Source: Clostridia bacterium (GTDB lineage: Bacteria; Bacillota; Clostridia; Lachnospirales; Lachnospiraceae). Taken from it: a DNA stretch of 64,000 nt. Each line of letters starts with the position of its first letter. Within the stretch, counting starts at the first letter, position 1. The position numbers were made by a program, and so were the translations under genes. The notes beneath the pieces are model-generated. The model was not told the DNA's origin, did no database searches, and saw only the letters and a program-made list of their open reading frames with translations. The stretch lies in the NCBI GenBank assembly GCA_009929525.1, contig SAAH01000006.1, forward strand, positions 1 through 64,000, in the 5' to 3' direction. Positions 1 through 8,017 of this stretch are shown in pieces.

Positions 1-19
1 TGTTCAGAAACAGTATACA

Positions 20-50
20 CCTAAAAAGGCGTGATGTCTTTATTTTTAGG
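20..50 (-). terminator. possible weak terminator of the CNNM gene
   Basis: Inverted repeat CCTAAAAA/TTTTTAGG (20-27 and 43-50) lies just beyond the stop codon of the minus-strand gene that ends at 77. The stem is A/T-rich and no clear T-run follows it in the minus direction, so the call rests mainly on position. Confidence 0.3.
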
Positions 51-76
51 CAATTTAAAGTAACTTTGGTAAAATT

Positions 77-1363
77 TCAGATTTGCTCATTTATAGTATT
101 ATAATAATCTTCCGGGATATAGATGTGGATCATCTCAATCCGGTTTTTATCAATTTCGTCAACAACCAGTTTTATCCCATCTTCAGTATAACAAAATTCA
201 CCAGGCTGTGGAAGGTGATCCAACTGTTCGATCACATACCCTCCGATAGAATCATAATCGTCTGATTCCAGGTGAAGTTTGAGAGCATCATTCAGATCGT
301 CCAGCTTTGCAGAACCATGGGAGATATATTCTCGCTCAGGAATGACTTCTTCAAAGTCTTCTTCCTCGTCTTCATCATACTCATCACGGATCTCACCAAC
401 AATCTCCTCCAGAAGATCTTCCAGAGTTATCATTCCGGCGGTTGCACCGTATTCATCCAGCACGATCGCCAGGTTGAAAGCATATTCTTTCATTTCCATG
501 AGAAGAGCAGCAGTACTTTTATGTTCATAAGTAAAGTATGGTTCCCGGAGAATATCTCTCACGGAAAAGTCTTCTTTAGATTCAAGTAAAAGCAGATCCT
601 TCATATTGATAGTACCAATGATCGTATCAGTAGTATTCTCATATACAGGATATCGTGTAAATCCATCTTCTTTGAAAATAGTAAGCAGTTCATCATATGT
701 GGTATCGGCATTGACAAAGGACATATCGATACGGGGCACCATAACATCTTTTGCCTGGGAATCTCCAAAATCAAACACATTATAGATCATCTGACGCTCT
801 TCTTTTTCTATGACACCGTCTTCATGACTTACGTCCACGATCGTACGAAGTTCCTGTTCTGTCATGGTATTTTGCTTTGCATTTGGATCAATGCCCAGAA
901 GAAGCAGTACCCCATAGGAAAGTTTGTTCACTATGAAGATGACAGGAGTAAGTAATTTCGTAATAAATAAAATCGTTGGTGCATAGGTAAGAGAAATCTT
1001 CTCGGCATAAAGTGTTGCCATAGTCTTTGGCGTGATCTCTCCAAAAAGCAGGATCAATAGAGTAAGAATACCAGTAGCGATTCCGATAAAAGAGCTTCCG
1101 AATACCCTGGTTGTCCAGATCGTTGCCAGGGAAGATGCGGATAAGTTTACGATGTTATTTCCTATCAATATGGAACTTAACAGCTTACTGGGATTGTCTA
1201 TGATCTTTAGCAGTGTTTTTGCCCGTTTGTTTCCGTCCTCAGAAAGTGCAAGGATACGGATTTTGTTGACTGTTGTCATTGCTGTCTCAGCAGATGAGAA
1301 AAATGCAGAGAGCAGAATGAGTACTACAAGAATAATTAGTTGTATGGCGTCGCCAGAATCCAA
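77..1363 (-). CDS. CNNM/CorC-type membrane protein (hemolysin C family, tandem CBS)
   Basis: Protein of 428 aa. The first ~180 residues are hydrophobic with about four membrane segments (DUF21/CNNM domain), followed by a CBS pair (~200-330) and a C-terminal CorC/HlyC transporter-associated domain (~345-425). An acidic stretch near residue 335 links the last two. The family acts at the cytoplasmic membrane and is tied to Mg2+ or Co2+ export and homeostasis; the substrate cannot be read from sequence. The start is TTG at 1363, chosen because AAGGAGTG lies 8 nt upstream (complement of 1371-1378). It is transcribed away from the surface-protein gene that follows and seems to be alone. Confidence 0.9.
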   Translation of the reverse strand: MDSGDAIQLIILVVLILLSAFFSSAETAMTTVNKIRILALSEDGNKRAKTLLKIIDNPSKLLSSILIGNNIVNLSASSLATIWTTRVFGSSFIGIATGILTLLILLFGEITPKTMATLYAEKISLTYAPTILFITKLLTPVIFIVNKLSYGVLLLLGIDPNAKQNTMTEQELRTIVDVSHEDGVIEKEERQMIYNVFDFGDSQAKDVMVPRIDMSFVNADTTYDELLTIFKEDGFTRYPVYENTTDTIIGTINMKDLLLLESKEDFSVRDILREPYFTYEHKSTAALLMEMKEYAFNLAIVLDEYGATAGMITLEDLLEEIVGEIRDEYDEDEEEDFEEVIPEREYISHGSAKLDDLNDALKLHLESDDYDSIGGYVIEQLDHLPQPGEFCYTEDGIKLVVDEIDKNRIEMIHIYIPEDYYNTINEQI

Positions 1364-1503
1364 AAATGTTCACTCCTTTATTTTTTCAAAATATATAAGG
1401 AAAAATATACATGATTTTCCCTGAAATTGCAAGTTAAATGAATGGAAAGTATTGGATATCATGAAAAAACATTTGTTTGGGGGTGTCGAAAAAGAAAGAA
1501 TTA

Positions 1504-1512
1504 TGTTACAAT
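1504..1512 (+). promoter_or_regulatory. extended -10 promoter for the surface-protein gene
   Basis: TG-T-TACAAT, an extended -10 element, sits ~170 nt before the start of the surface-protein gene. No good -35 is visible, as is common for extended -10 promoters. Confidence 0.45.
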
Positions 1513-1526
1513 ACAAAATGATATCT

Positions 1527-1658
1527 TGTGATTCGAATGAGTATCAGAGAATCACAGGGAATGATAACTGCGAATACGGATCAAAGAAGCAGTTACGGCA
1601 AATGACAATGAAGGCAGCAGCTTCCAAAGAACATAAGAGTTCATGTGACGGTGGCTGC
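1527..1658 (+). other. structured 5' leader of the surface-protein gene
   Basis: Three consecutive inverted repeats fit between the putative promoter and the ribosome binding site: TGTGATTC/GAATCACA (1527-1534, 1549-1556), AACTGC/GCAGTT (1566-1571, 1589-1594) and GCAGC/GCTGC (1614-1618, 1654-1658), the last enclosing a small GAAC/GTTC hairpin. An open frame of 72 codons crosses this stretch but begins upstream of the promoter and resembles nothing. I do not recognise the fold as a known riboswitch class. Confidence 0.35.
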
Positions 1659-1685
1659 AATTATACATAGAGGAGTGTTTGTTGT

Positions 1686-3629
1686 ATGAGGGTAAATAAA
1701 AGAAAAGGAATAAGCAAAAAGCGTTGTCTTAGAACGATGGGTATACTTCTGGCATCTGTGATGGTCCTTTCTATGGGTGCAGGTCAGTTGACTTATGCCG
1801 ATCAGGGTGACCAAAAGACAGAGTCTTCGGAAGAGAAAAACGAAAAATTGATCGTATATCTGGATGGGGAGTCCGGAAGTGACAAAAGATCAGGTGACAG
1901 TGAGGAAAATGCAGTAAAGACATTTAAGAAGGCAGCAGATCTTGCCGGTGACTATGGAGTGATCAGAATCTGTGGCACGGTTACGATAAAAGGTGAGGAA
2001 ACCTGGGAACTGCCAAATGGTGTTTCTGTACGAAGAGCAGAAGAATTTGAGGATGCACTGATCAAAGTGACAGGAAGTCTTACGCTGGATAATGTACGGA
2101 TCTATACCGAGGATATTACAGGAGACGGAGAGGTTGAAGGCGCAGTTGAACGGGAGAAAGTATATGTTCCCAAAAAACTGGTATTGGATGAGCCGGCACC
2201 ACTAAGTGAACTTCCTCTTAGCAAATGTGATGGTGATGGAGTTTTTTCATGGGAAGATGAAAGTCTTACTCCCGCTGAATATGAGACAGTATATAAGGTG
2301 ATCTTCCATCCATATGATACGAAGGCTGTGGATTACAGTGAAGTAAAAGGATGGGATGAGGAAGAACAGATCGTAGTTCGCGAGATCACCGTTCAGGTTA
2401 CTTCTTTAAAGCCAGCAGAGACAACACCAGAAGCCACACCGGAAGCTACGCCGGAGGTTACACCGGAAAGTACGCCGGAAGCTACGCCAGAGGCAACACC
2501 TGAGGCCACACCAGAAGCTACGCCGGAAGTTACACCGGAAAGCACGCCAGAAGCAACACCAGAGGCAGGAACGACGGGAACTCCAACTACACCTGAGACC
2601 ACACCGGAAGCAACACCGCAGGTGACGCCGGGAGCAGTACAGGAAGGTTCGCCAACACCAACAGTTCCGGCTGAGCCGGATGCGTCAGCACCGCAGACTA
2701 CACCGGAAGCGGCTGGAGGTACAGCATCGGAACAGCCGGTTACGCAGCCAGATGGGATGCCTGGAGCTGAACAGGAAGGCAGCAGCATCTCTGAAGAAGA
2801 GAAGTTGGCAGCAGATCAGATCCGTAATCTGATCGATTATCTTCCAACACAGCTTGATTCTTTGGAAGTTGTAGAAGCAGTCGTAGATGCAAGTAAAGCG
2901 TATGATAGTTTGAGTGAAGCCCAGAAAGCATATCTGCCGACTGACGTATATGAGAAACTGACAGCGGCGCAGGAAAAGGCAGCAGCATATAATCGCCAGA
3001 GCAATGGACTTACCATAGCAGGAGATTTTCCATGGTATGTACAGTTTCAGGTAGAACTTACGAACGACAAGACAGATCCTTCTGTTTTACAGGAACAGAA
3101 TGTAGACACCTTTATCAGCCCTTATGAGATGAAACTGTGGGATCTGATGAATGATGAAGAATATAAATTGAATGGTCAGCAGGTAAGAGTTACGATGCCT
3201 GCACAAGATATGAGTTTATATAATCAGCTGGTGATCGTACATTATCTGGAGGATGGCTCTGTAGAGTATATTACTCCTATCGATAATAAAGATGGAACGA
3301 TCAGCTTTGTTACCACATCCTTCAGCCCTTATAATATTGCAGGAAGTAAAGTCCTGATAGGAAATACCGATAAGCTGTACAGCGGCAGCGCAGGTGCCCT
3401 GATAGGCAGTTCATCAGGAAGCAACAGAGTCAGCCAAAGCAGTTCAGGAAGCAGCAGTGTGAGATACACAAGTGCTTCAGGAAGCACATCAACAAACCGG
3501 GTTCCACTGACTGGCGATGATCAGCAGCCACTCATGTATTTCGTTATGAGTCTTGCGGCATTGGCAGTGATCGCAGTATTATCCATCAAAGCAATATGGT
3601 CTGTGAATGCAGCCAGACGCAAAAGATAA
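1686..3629 (+). CDS. sortase-type cell-wall surface protein with Thr-Pro-Glu repeats
   Basis: 647 aa. An N-terminal signal peptide (basic start, hydrophobic core, likely cut after TYA near residue 39) leads into a region resembling right-handed beta-helix surface proteins (DGESGSDKRSGDS, ~60-150). Residues ~240-300 are a TPEA/TPEV/TPES repeat that probably spans the wall. A helical segment with YDSLSEAQKAYL (~400) and a Ser-rich stalk follow. The C-terminus has VPLTGD, a hydrophobic segment and a basic tail, the arrangement of a sortase substrate, although the motif departs from LPXTG. The start follows AGGAG at 1671-1675. No sortase is encoded in this window. Function is unknown; an adhesive or structural role is inference. 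Confidence 0.85.
   Translation: MRVNKRKGISKKRCLRTMGILLASVMVLSMGAGQLTYADQGDQKTESSEEKNEKLIVYLDGESGSDKRSGDSEENAVKTFKKAADLAGDYGVIRICGTVTIKGEETWELPNGVSVRRAEEFEDALIKVTGSLTLDNVRIYTEDITGDGEVEGAVEREKVYVPKKLVLDEPAPLSELPLSKCDGDGVFSWEDESLTPAEYETVYKVIFHPYDTKAVDYSEVKGWDEEEQIVVREITVQVTSLKPAETTPEATPEATPEVTPESTPEATPEATPEATPEATPEVTPESTPEATPEAGTTGTPTTPETTPEATPQVTPGAVQEGSPTPTVPAEPDASAPQTTPEAAGGTASEQPVTQPDGMPGAEQEGSSISEEEKLAADQIRNLIDYLPTQLDSLEVVEAVVDASKAYDSLSEAQKAYLPTDVYEKLTAAQEKAAAYNRQSNGLTIAGDFPWYVQFQVELTNDKTDPSVLQEQNVDTFISPYEMKLWDLMNDEEYKLNGQQVRVTMPAQDMSLYNQLVIVHYLEDGSVEYITPIDNKDGTISFVTTSFSPYNIAGSKVLIGNTDKLYSGSAGALIGSSSGSNRVSQSSSGSSSVRYTSASGSTSTNRVPLTGDDQQPLMYFVMSLAALAVIAVLSIKAIWSVNAARRKR
2418..2600 (+). repeat. 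12-bp coding repeat (TPEx)n
   Basis: Tandem degenerate 12-bp units (ACx-CCx-GAA-GCx and variants) encode the Thr-Pro-Glu-X stretch of the surface protein. Copy number in such repeats often varies between strains. Confidence 0.8.
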
Positions 3630-3678
3630 AGTGCAAAAATAATGTGAAATACAAAATAAAAAGTGATACAAAGTACAA

Positions 3679-3713
3679 CCCTCCCATATATTGAAGTATG
3701 GGAGGGTGTTTTT
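3679..3713 (+). terminator. terminator-like hairpin whose 3' arm holds the next ribosome binding site
   Basis: Perfect 10-bp stem CCCTCCCATA/TATGGGAGGG (3679-3688, 3697-3706), 8-nt loop, then TGTTTTT. The GGGAGGG of the 3' arm is also the best Shine-Dalgarno sequence for the ATG at 3714. Transcripts reading through from the surface-protein gene would terminate here or have this site sequestered. Confidence 0.65.
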
Positions 3714-4088
3714 ATGGAGCGAACCGAGAAGTCTGCACCAAGGATAATGGCTTTGCTCAAGGGACTGTTGATCGCTTATCTGATCACAGGTATATCTTTA
3801 CTGATTCTCGCCTTGCTTTTGTTCAAAATGAATCTGGATGAGGGAAAGATCACGATTGGGATCATAGTGATCTACATTTTATCGTGCTTTTTAGGCGGGA
3901 TGTTTGTTGGGAAAAAAAGCGGAAAGCAGAAGTTTTTATGGGGTCTGCTTTTAGGAATCGCATATTTTGTACTGCTGACAATGGTATCGGCAATAACTGA
4001 ACCCGGACTTTCCTCCGGACTGAAAGGGATCATGACATCATTTGTAATGTGTATGGGTGCCGGTATGCTGGGCGGAATGTTTTCCTGA
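3714..4088 (+). CDS. TIGR04086-type small membrane protein
   Basis: 124 aa with four predicted membrane segments, few charged residues and a Gly-rich C-terminus (GAGMLGGMF). It resembles the TIGR04086 family, found in Firmicutes often close to SCIFF/sec gene clusters; biochemical function is unknown. The start at 3714 is preferred over an in-frame upstream start at 3663 because GGGAGGG is at 3700-3706 and because the upstream extension would cross the hairpin at 3679-3706. It lies ~100 bp before scfA. Confidence 0.8.
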   Translation: MERTEKSAPRIMALLKGLLIAYLITGISLLILALLLFKMNLDEGKITIGIIVIYILSCFLGGMFVGKKSGKQKFLWGLLLGIAYFVLLTMVSAITEPGLSSGLKGIMTSFVMCMGAGMLGGMFS

Positions 4089-4149
4089 ATGAAAATGTGA
4101 AATGAATGAAATACCTTAAAAAATACTTTTAAAATAGAAAAACCTATGC

Positions 4150-4155
4150 TATAAT
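4150..4155 (+). promoter_or_regulatory. -10 box upstream of scfA
   Basis: Consensus TATAAT 35 bp before the scfA start. The upstream sequence is A/T-rich but contains no convincing -35 at the usual distance. Confidence 0.45.
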
Positions 4156-4189
4156 GTGGGATAGTAATAACATAAGGAGGATGATAGAG

Positions 4190-4333
4190 ATGAAACATAT
4201 CAAGACTTTAAATACAAAAAGTTTGCAGAACACTGTAAAAAAAGGTGGATGTGGTGAATGTCAGACATCTTGCCAGTCAGCTTGCAAAACATCTTGTACA
4301 GTAGGAAATCAGAGCTGCGAAAGCACAAAATAA
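4190..4333 (+). CDS. scfA: SCIFF (six cysteines in forty-five) ribosomal peptide precursor
   Basis: 47 aa, with AAGGAGG 8-13 nt before the ATG. The N-terminus (MKHIKTLNTKSLQ) is typical of SCIFF peptides and is the leader bound by the maturase. It is followed by exactly six cysteines, at positions 21, 24, 28, 32, 36 and 43. In the family the radical-SAM enzyme ScfB joins a cysteine sulfur to the alpha-carbon of a Thr, forming a thioether; two TSC motifs here (residues 26-28 and 34-36) contain candidate acceptor threonines. The peptide is nearly universal in Clostridia, and its mature role is unknown. The maturase gene follows directly. Confidence 0.95.
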   Translation: MKHIKTLNTKSLQNTVKKGGCGECQTSCQSACKTSCTVGNQSCESTK

Positions 4334-4361
4334 TAACTTGTGTAAAAGAAAGACATTACAG

Positions 4362-4413
4362 GCAGCGGTCTAGAAAGCCGCTGCTTGATTTATGTGCACT
4401 CACATTTTGAGTG
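4362..4413 (+). promoter_or_regulatory. two hairpins between scfA and scfB
   Basis: Stem GCAGCGG/CCGCTGC (4362-4368, 4378-4384), then CACTCA/TGAGTG (4397-4402, 4408-4413). Neither is followed by a strong T-run. Hairpins here could protect the abundant scfA message or cut read-through into the enzyme gene, giving more peptide than maturase; that is inference. Confidence 0.5.
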
Positions 4414-4433
4414 AGAAGAGAGGAGACTGAAAC

Positions 4434-5792
4434 GTGATTCACCAGTATAAGAATAACGGTTACGCAATTGTGCTGGATGTAAACAGCGGTTCTGTCCATG
4501 TAGTAGATGATATTGTGTATGACAGTATTGCATTGCTGGATAAAGGCGCAGATAAAGATAGCGTGGTGGAGCAGTTAAAATCCACATATCCGCAAAAAGA
4601 GATCGAAGCAGCACTGGAAGAGATCCAGATGCTTAAAGATGAGGATATGCTGTTTACAGAAGACATATATGAAAATGCGATAGAACATTTTAAGGAACGT
4701 CCAACAGTGGTAAAGGCATTATGCCTTCATATCGCCCATGACTGTAATCTTGCATGCAGATATTGTTTTGCAGAGGAAGGTGAGTACCATGGAAGAAGAG
4801 CCATCATGTCTTACGAGGTCGGAAAAAAAGCATTGGACTTTTTGATCGCCAATTCCGGCAGCCGAAGAAACCTGGAAGTGGATTTCTTTGGCGGAGAACC
4901 TCTCATGAACTGGCAGGTGGTAAAAGACCTTGTAGCATATGGCCGTGAGCAGGAGAAAATCCATGATAAGAACTTCCGTTTTACGTTGACAACCAATGGA
5001 GTGTTGGTAAATGATGAAGTGATGGAGTTTTGTAATAAAGAGATGGGTAATGTTGTCATGAGTATCGATGGAAGAAAAGAAGTCCACGATCACATGAGAC
5101 CATTTAGAAAAGGTGCGGGAAGTTATGATCTTATCGTACCGAAGTTCCAGAAGTGGGCCGACAGCCGTAATCAGGATAAGTATTATGCCCGTGGAACATT
5201 TACTCATTTTAATCTGGATTTTTCAGAGGATGTTCTGCATTTGGCAGATCTGGGATTTAAACAGATATCAGTGGAACCGGTAGTTGCACCGGATGACGAA
5301 GAGTATGCTCTCAAAAAAGAGGATCTTCCAAAGATTTTTGATGAATATGATAAGCTGGCCAAAGAGATGGTGAGGAGAAATAAAGAAGGTAATTCTTTCA
5401 ATTTCTTCCATTTTATGGTGGATCTTACCGGTGGCCCATGTGTGTATAAACGTTTGTCTGGATGTGGTTCAGGTACAGAATATCTGGCCGTTACTCCATG
5501 GGGTGATCTTTATCCGTGTCATCAGTTCGTAGGAGAAGAAGAGTTCCTGCTTGGCAATGTGGATGAAGGAATCAAAAAGCCACAGATATGTGGAGAATTC
5601 AAGAGTTGTAATGTGTACGCCAAGGAAGCATGTAAGAAGTGTTTTGCACGTTTTTACTGCAGCGGCGGATGTGCGGCGAATGCATATAATTTCAAGGGCA
5701 GTATCAATGATGTCTATGATATTGGATGCGAACTGCAGCGCAAGCGCGTAGAGTGTGCACTTATGATAAAAGCTGCTGCGGCAGAAGAATAA
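4434..5792 (+). CDS. scfB: thioether cross-link-forming SCIFF peptide maturase (radical SAM/SPASM)
   Basis: 452 aa. The N-terminal ~90 residues resemble the peptide-recognition (RRE-like) domain of this family. The radical-SAM CxxxCxxC motif is C104-x3-C108-x2-C111 (CNLACRYC) and binds the SAM-cleaving 4Fe-4S cluster. A SPASM region with many cysteines (CGSGTEYLA, YPCH, CKKCFARFYCSGGC, C near the end) holds auxiliary clusters. The enzyme forms Cys-to-Thr thioether links in ScfA. The start is GTG at 4434 with AGGAG at 4421-4425. secDF follows 13 bp downstream, so the maturase and part of the secretion machinery are probably co-transcribed. Confidence 0.96.
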   Translation: MIHQYKNNGYAIVLDVNSGSVHVVDDIVYDSIALLDKGADKDSVVEQLKSTYPQKEIEAALEEIQMLKDEDMLFTEDIYENAIEHFKERPTVVKALCLHIAHDCNLACRYCFAEEGEYHGRRAIMSYEVGKKALDFLIANSGSRRNLEVDFFGGEPLMNWQVVKDLVAYGREQEKIHDKNFRFTLTTNGVLVNDEVMEFCNKEMGNVVMSIDGRKEVHDHMRPFRKGAGSYDLIVPKFQKWADSRNQDKYYARGTFTHFNLDFSEDVLHLADLGFKQISVEPVVAPDDEEYALKKEDLPKIFDEYDKLAKEMVRRNKEGNSFNFFHFMVDLTGGPCVYKRLSGCGSGTEYLAVTPWGDLYPCHQFVGEEEFLLGNVDEGIKKPQICGEFKSCNVYAKEACKKCFARFYCSGGCAANAYNFKGSINDVYDIGCELQRKRVECALMIKAAAAEE

Positions 5793-5805
5793 GAGGTAAA
5801 GGAAA

Positions 5806-7953
5806 ATGAAAAAAAATCAAGGAGTTCTTGTACTGATCCTGACCGTGATCGTGATTGGTCTTCTGTCATTCACAGCAGCAGTAGGATTTGGCAAGGGAGC
5901 TATAGGCTCAGCAAAAAACATTAAGACAGGTCTGGACCTGGCTGGTGGTGTCAGCATCACTTATCAGGTCGATGAATCAGATCCATCACAGGAAGATATG
6001 GATGATACCATCTATAAACTTCAGAAGCGTGTTGCCAGTTATAGTGACGAGGCACAGGTATACCAGGAGGGAACTGATCGTATCAACGTGGAGATCCCGG
6101 GTGTAGACGATGCAAATGCGGTTTTGGAAGACCTGGGAAAACCAGGATCTTTGGAGTTCCAGGACGAAGATGGAAATACAGTACTGGACGGTGCTGATAT
6201 TGCAGATGCAGAAGGTGCAGTTCAGGAAGACCAGACCACAGGTGAAAGAGAATACGTGGTATCTCTTACCCTGACAAAGGATGGTACAGAAAAATTTGCA
6301 ACTGCAACGGAAGAAAATCTTAATAAGACGATTGCCATCATCTATGATGGAAGTCAGATCAGTGCTCCTGTCGTACAGAGTGTTATCTCCGATGGAAAAG
6401 CACAGATCAGTGGTCAGGAAAGTATCGAAGAAGCAAATGAACTGGCTCAGGTTCTTCGTATCGGTTCTTTGAAACTTGAACTTTCAGAGCTTCGTTCCAA
6501 TGTTGTAGGAGCTCAGCTGGGAAGTGAAGCCATCCGCACCAGCCTTATTGCCGGTGGTATCGGCCTTGCTCTTGTTGCACTTTTTATGATCATTGTGTAT
6601 GCACTTCCAGGTTTTGTAGCGGCACTTTCACTTGCCATCTATACAGGACTTGAACTTGTCATGCTGAATGCATTTGACCTGACACTTACCCTTCCGGGTA
6701 TCGCAGGTATTATTCTTTCTATTGGTATGGCAGTTGATGCAAACGTTATCATTTATGCACGTATCCGTGAGGAAATTTCTCTTGGAAAGAGTGTAAGAAG
6801 TTCTATTAAAACTGGATTCCAGAAAGCCATGTCTGCAATCATAGATGGTAATATTACTACTTTGATCGCAGCAGCAGTTCTTGGTGCTATGGGAACAGGA
6901 AGTGTTAAAGGATTTGCTATGACACTGGCTCTTGGTATTGTTCTTTCCATGTTCACAGCACTTGTTATCTCCCGTCTTATCATGAATGCTATGTTTGCAG
7001 TAGGATTAAGAGATGAGAAGTTTTATGGAAAACAGAAGGAGAGAAAGGTTATCGATTTTGTAGGAAAGAGAAAGATATTCTTTACAATTTCCATTATCCT
7101 TGTTCTTCTTGCACCAGTTGGAATGGGAATCTTCTCTGCAACAGATGGACAGGCACTTAATTACAGCCTTGAGTTTGTAGGTGGTACTTCTACCAATGTG
7201 ACATTTAATGAGGATTATTCGATCGAAGAGATTGATCAGCAGATTAAACCTGTGATCCAGGAGATTACTAAAGATGCCAATATTCAGGCTTCTAAGGTAG
7301 CTGGAAGCAATGCAGTTATCTTCAAGACCCGTTCTCTGACATTGGATGAGAGAGAAGCACTGAATCAGAAGTTTGTTGATGAATTTGAGGTAAATGAAGA
7401 AAAGATTTCAGCAGAAAGTATTTCTTCTACGATCAGTTCCGAGATGCGTAGAGATGCTATTATCGCCGTTTTGATCGCTACTGTTTGTATGCTTCTTTAT
7501 ATCTGGTTCAGATTTAAAGATGTTCGCTTTGCATCAAGTGCGGTACTGGCACTTCTTCATGATGTGCTCGTAGTACTTGCGTTCTATGCTCTGATCCGTG
7601 TGTCGGTAGGTAATACATTTATCGCATGTATGCTTACTATCGTAGGTTACTCGATCAATGCGACGATTGTAATCTTCGACCGTATCCGTGAGAACATAAA
7701 GGGTATGGGCAAAAAGCAGGATCTTGCTGAAGTGGTGAATCTGAGTATCACTCAGACATTGACAAGAAGTATCTATACATCATTGACCACATTTATTACA
7801 ATATTTGTATTATATATCCTTGGTGTAGCTTCTATCCGTGAGTTTGCACTTCCGATCATGGTAGGTATCATCTGCGGTGCATATTCTTCTGTATGTATTA
7901 CAGGCCCGCTGTGGTATACACTGCGAATGAAATTCAAAAAATCAGAACAGTAA
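5806..7953 (+). CDS. secDF: fused protein-export membrane protein SecDF
   Basis: 715 aa carrying SecD and SecF in one chain. The first half has TM1 (~7-29), a periplasmic-type domain starting with the conserved GLDLAGGV motif, and TMs 2-6 (~245-390). The second half repeats the plan with the SecF signature FVGGT (~460) and a second TM bundle (~550-705). SecDF uses the proton or sodium gradient to help pull proteins out of SecYEG. The start ATG has AAGGAAA just upstream. It sits 13 bp after scfB and is followed by a terminator. Confidence 0.95.
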   Translation: MKKNQGVLVLILTVIVIGLLSFTAAVGFGKGAIGSAKNIKTGLDLAGGVSITYQVDESDPSQEDMDDTIYKLQKRVASYSDEAQVYQEGTDRINVEIPGVDDANAVLEDLGKPGSLEFQDEDGNTVLDGADIADAEGAVQEDQTTGEREYVVSLTLTKDGTEKFATATEENLNKTIAIIYDGSQISAPVVQSVISDGKAQISGQESIEEANELAQVLRIGSLKLELSELRSNVVGAQLGSEAIRTSLIAGGIGLALVALFMIIVYALPGFVAALSLAIYTGLELVMLNAFDLTLTLPGIAGIILSIGMAVDANVIIYARIREEISLGKSVRSSIKTGFQKAMSAIIDGNITTLIAAAVLGAMGTGSVKGFAMTLALGIVLSMFTALVISRLIMNAMFAVGLRDEKFYGKQKERKVIDFVGKRKIFFTISIILVLLAPVGMGIFSATDGQALNYSLEFVGGTSTNVTFNEDYSIEEIDQQIKPVIQEITKDANIQASKVAGSNAVIFKTRSLTLDEREALNQKFVDEFEVNEEKISAESISSTISSEMRRDAIIAVLIATVCMLLYIWFRFKDVRFASSAVLALLHDVLVVLAFYALIRVSVGNTFIACMLTIVGYSINATIVIFDRIRENIKGMGKKQDLAEVVNLSITQTLTRSIYTSLTTFITIFVLYILGVASIREFALPIMVGIICGAYSSVCITGPLWYTLRMKFKKSEQ

Positions 7954-7962
7954 TTTTTACGG

Positions 7963-8002
7963 GCTGTCACATGGAAAACATTTTCTGTGTGGCAGCTTTT
8001 TT
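7963..8002 (+). terminator. intrinsic terminator after secDF
   Basis: GCTGTCACA/TGTGGCAGC stem (7963-7971, 7988-7996, one T-G pair) followed by TTTTTT. recJ begins only 15 bp later, so some read-through is likely. Confidence 0.75.
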
Positions 8003-8017
8003 GGAAAGGAATGTGTT

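Noticed and set aside
1452..1670. Open frame of 72 codons before the surface-protein gene
   Set aside because: It begins upstream of the extended -10 promoter, crosses the structured leader, and its translation resembles no known protein.
2418..2600. Tandem repeats resembling a small array
   Set aside because: Units are 12 bp, in frame, and code for TPEx; there are no spacers, so this is not a CRISPR array.
2393..2788. Long minus-strand open frame (Val/Ser/Gly-rich)
   Set aside because: Mirror image of the Thr-Pro-Glu coding repeats of the plus-strand gene; no ribosome binding site.
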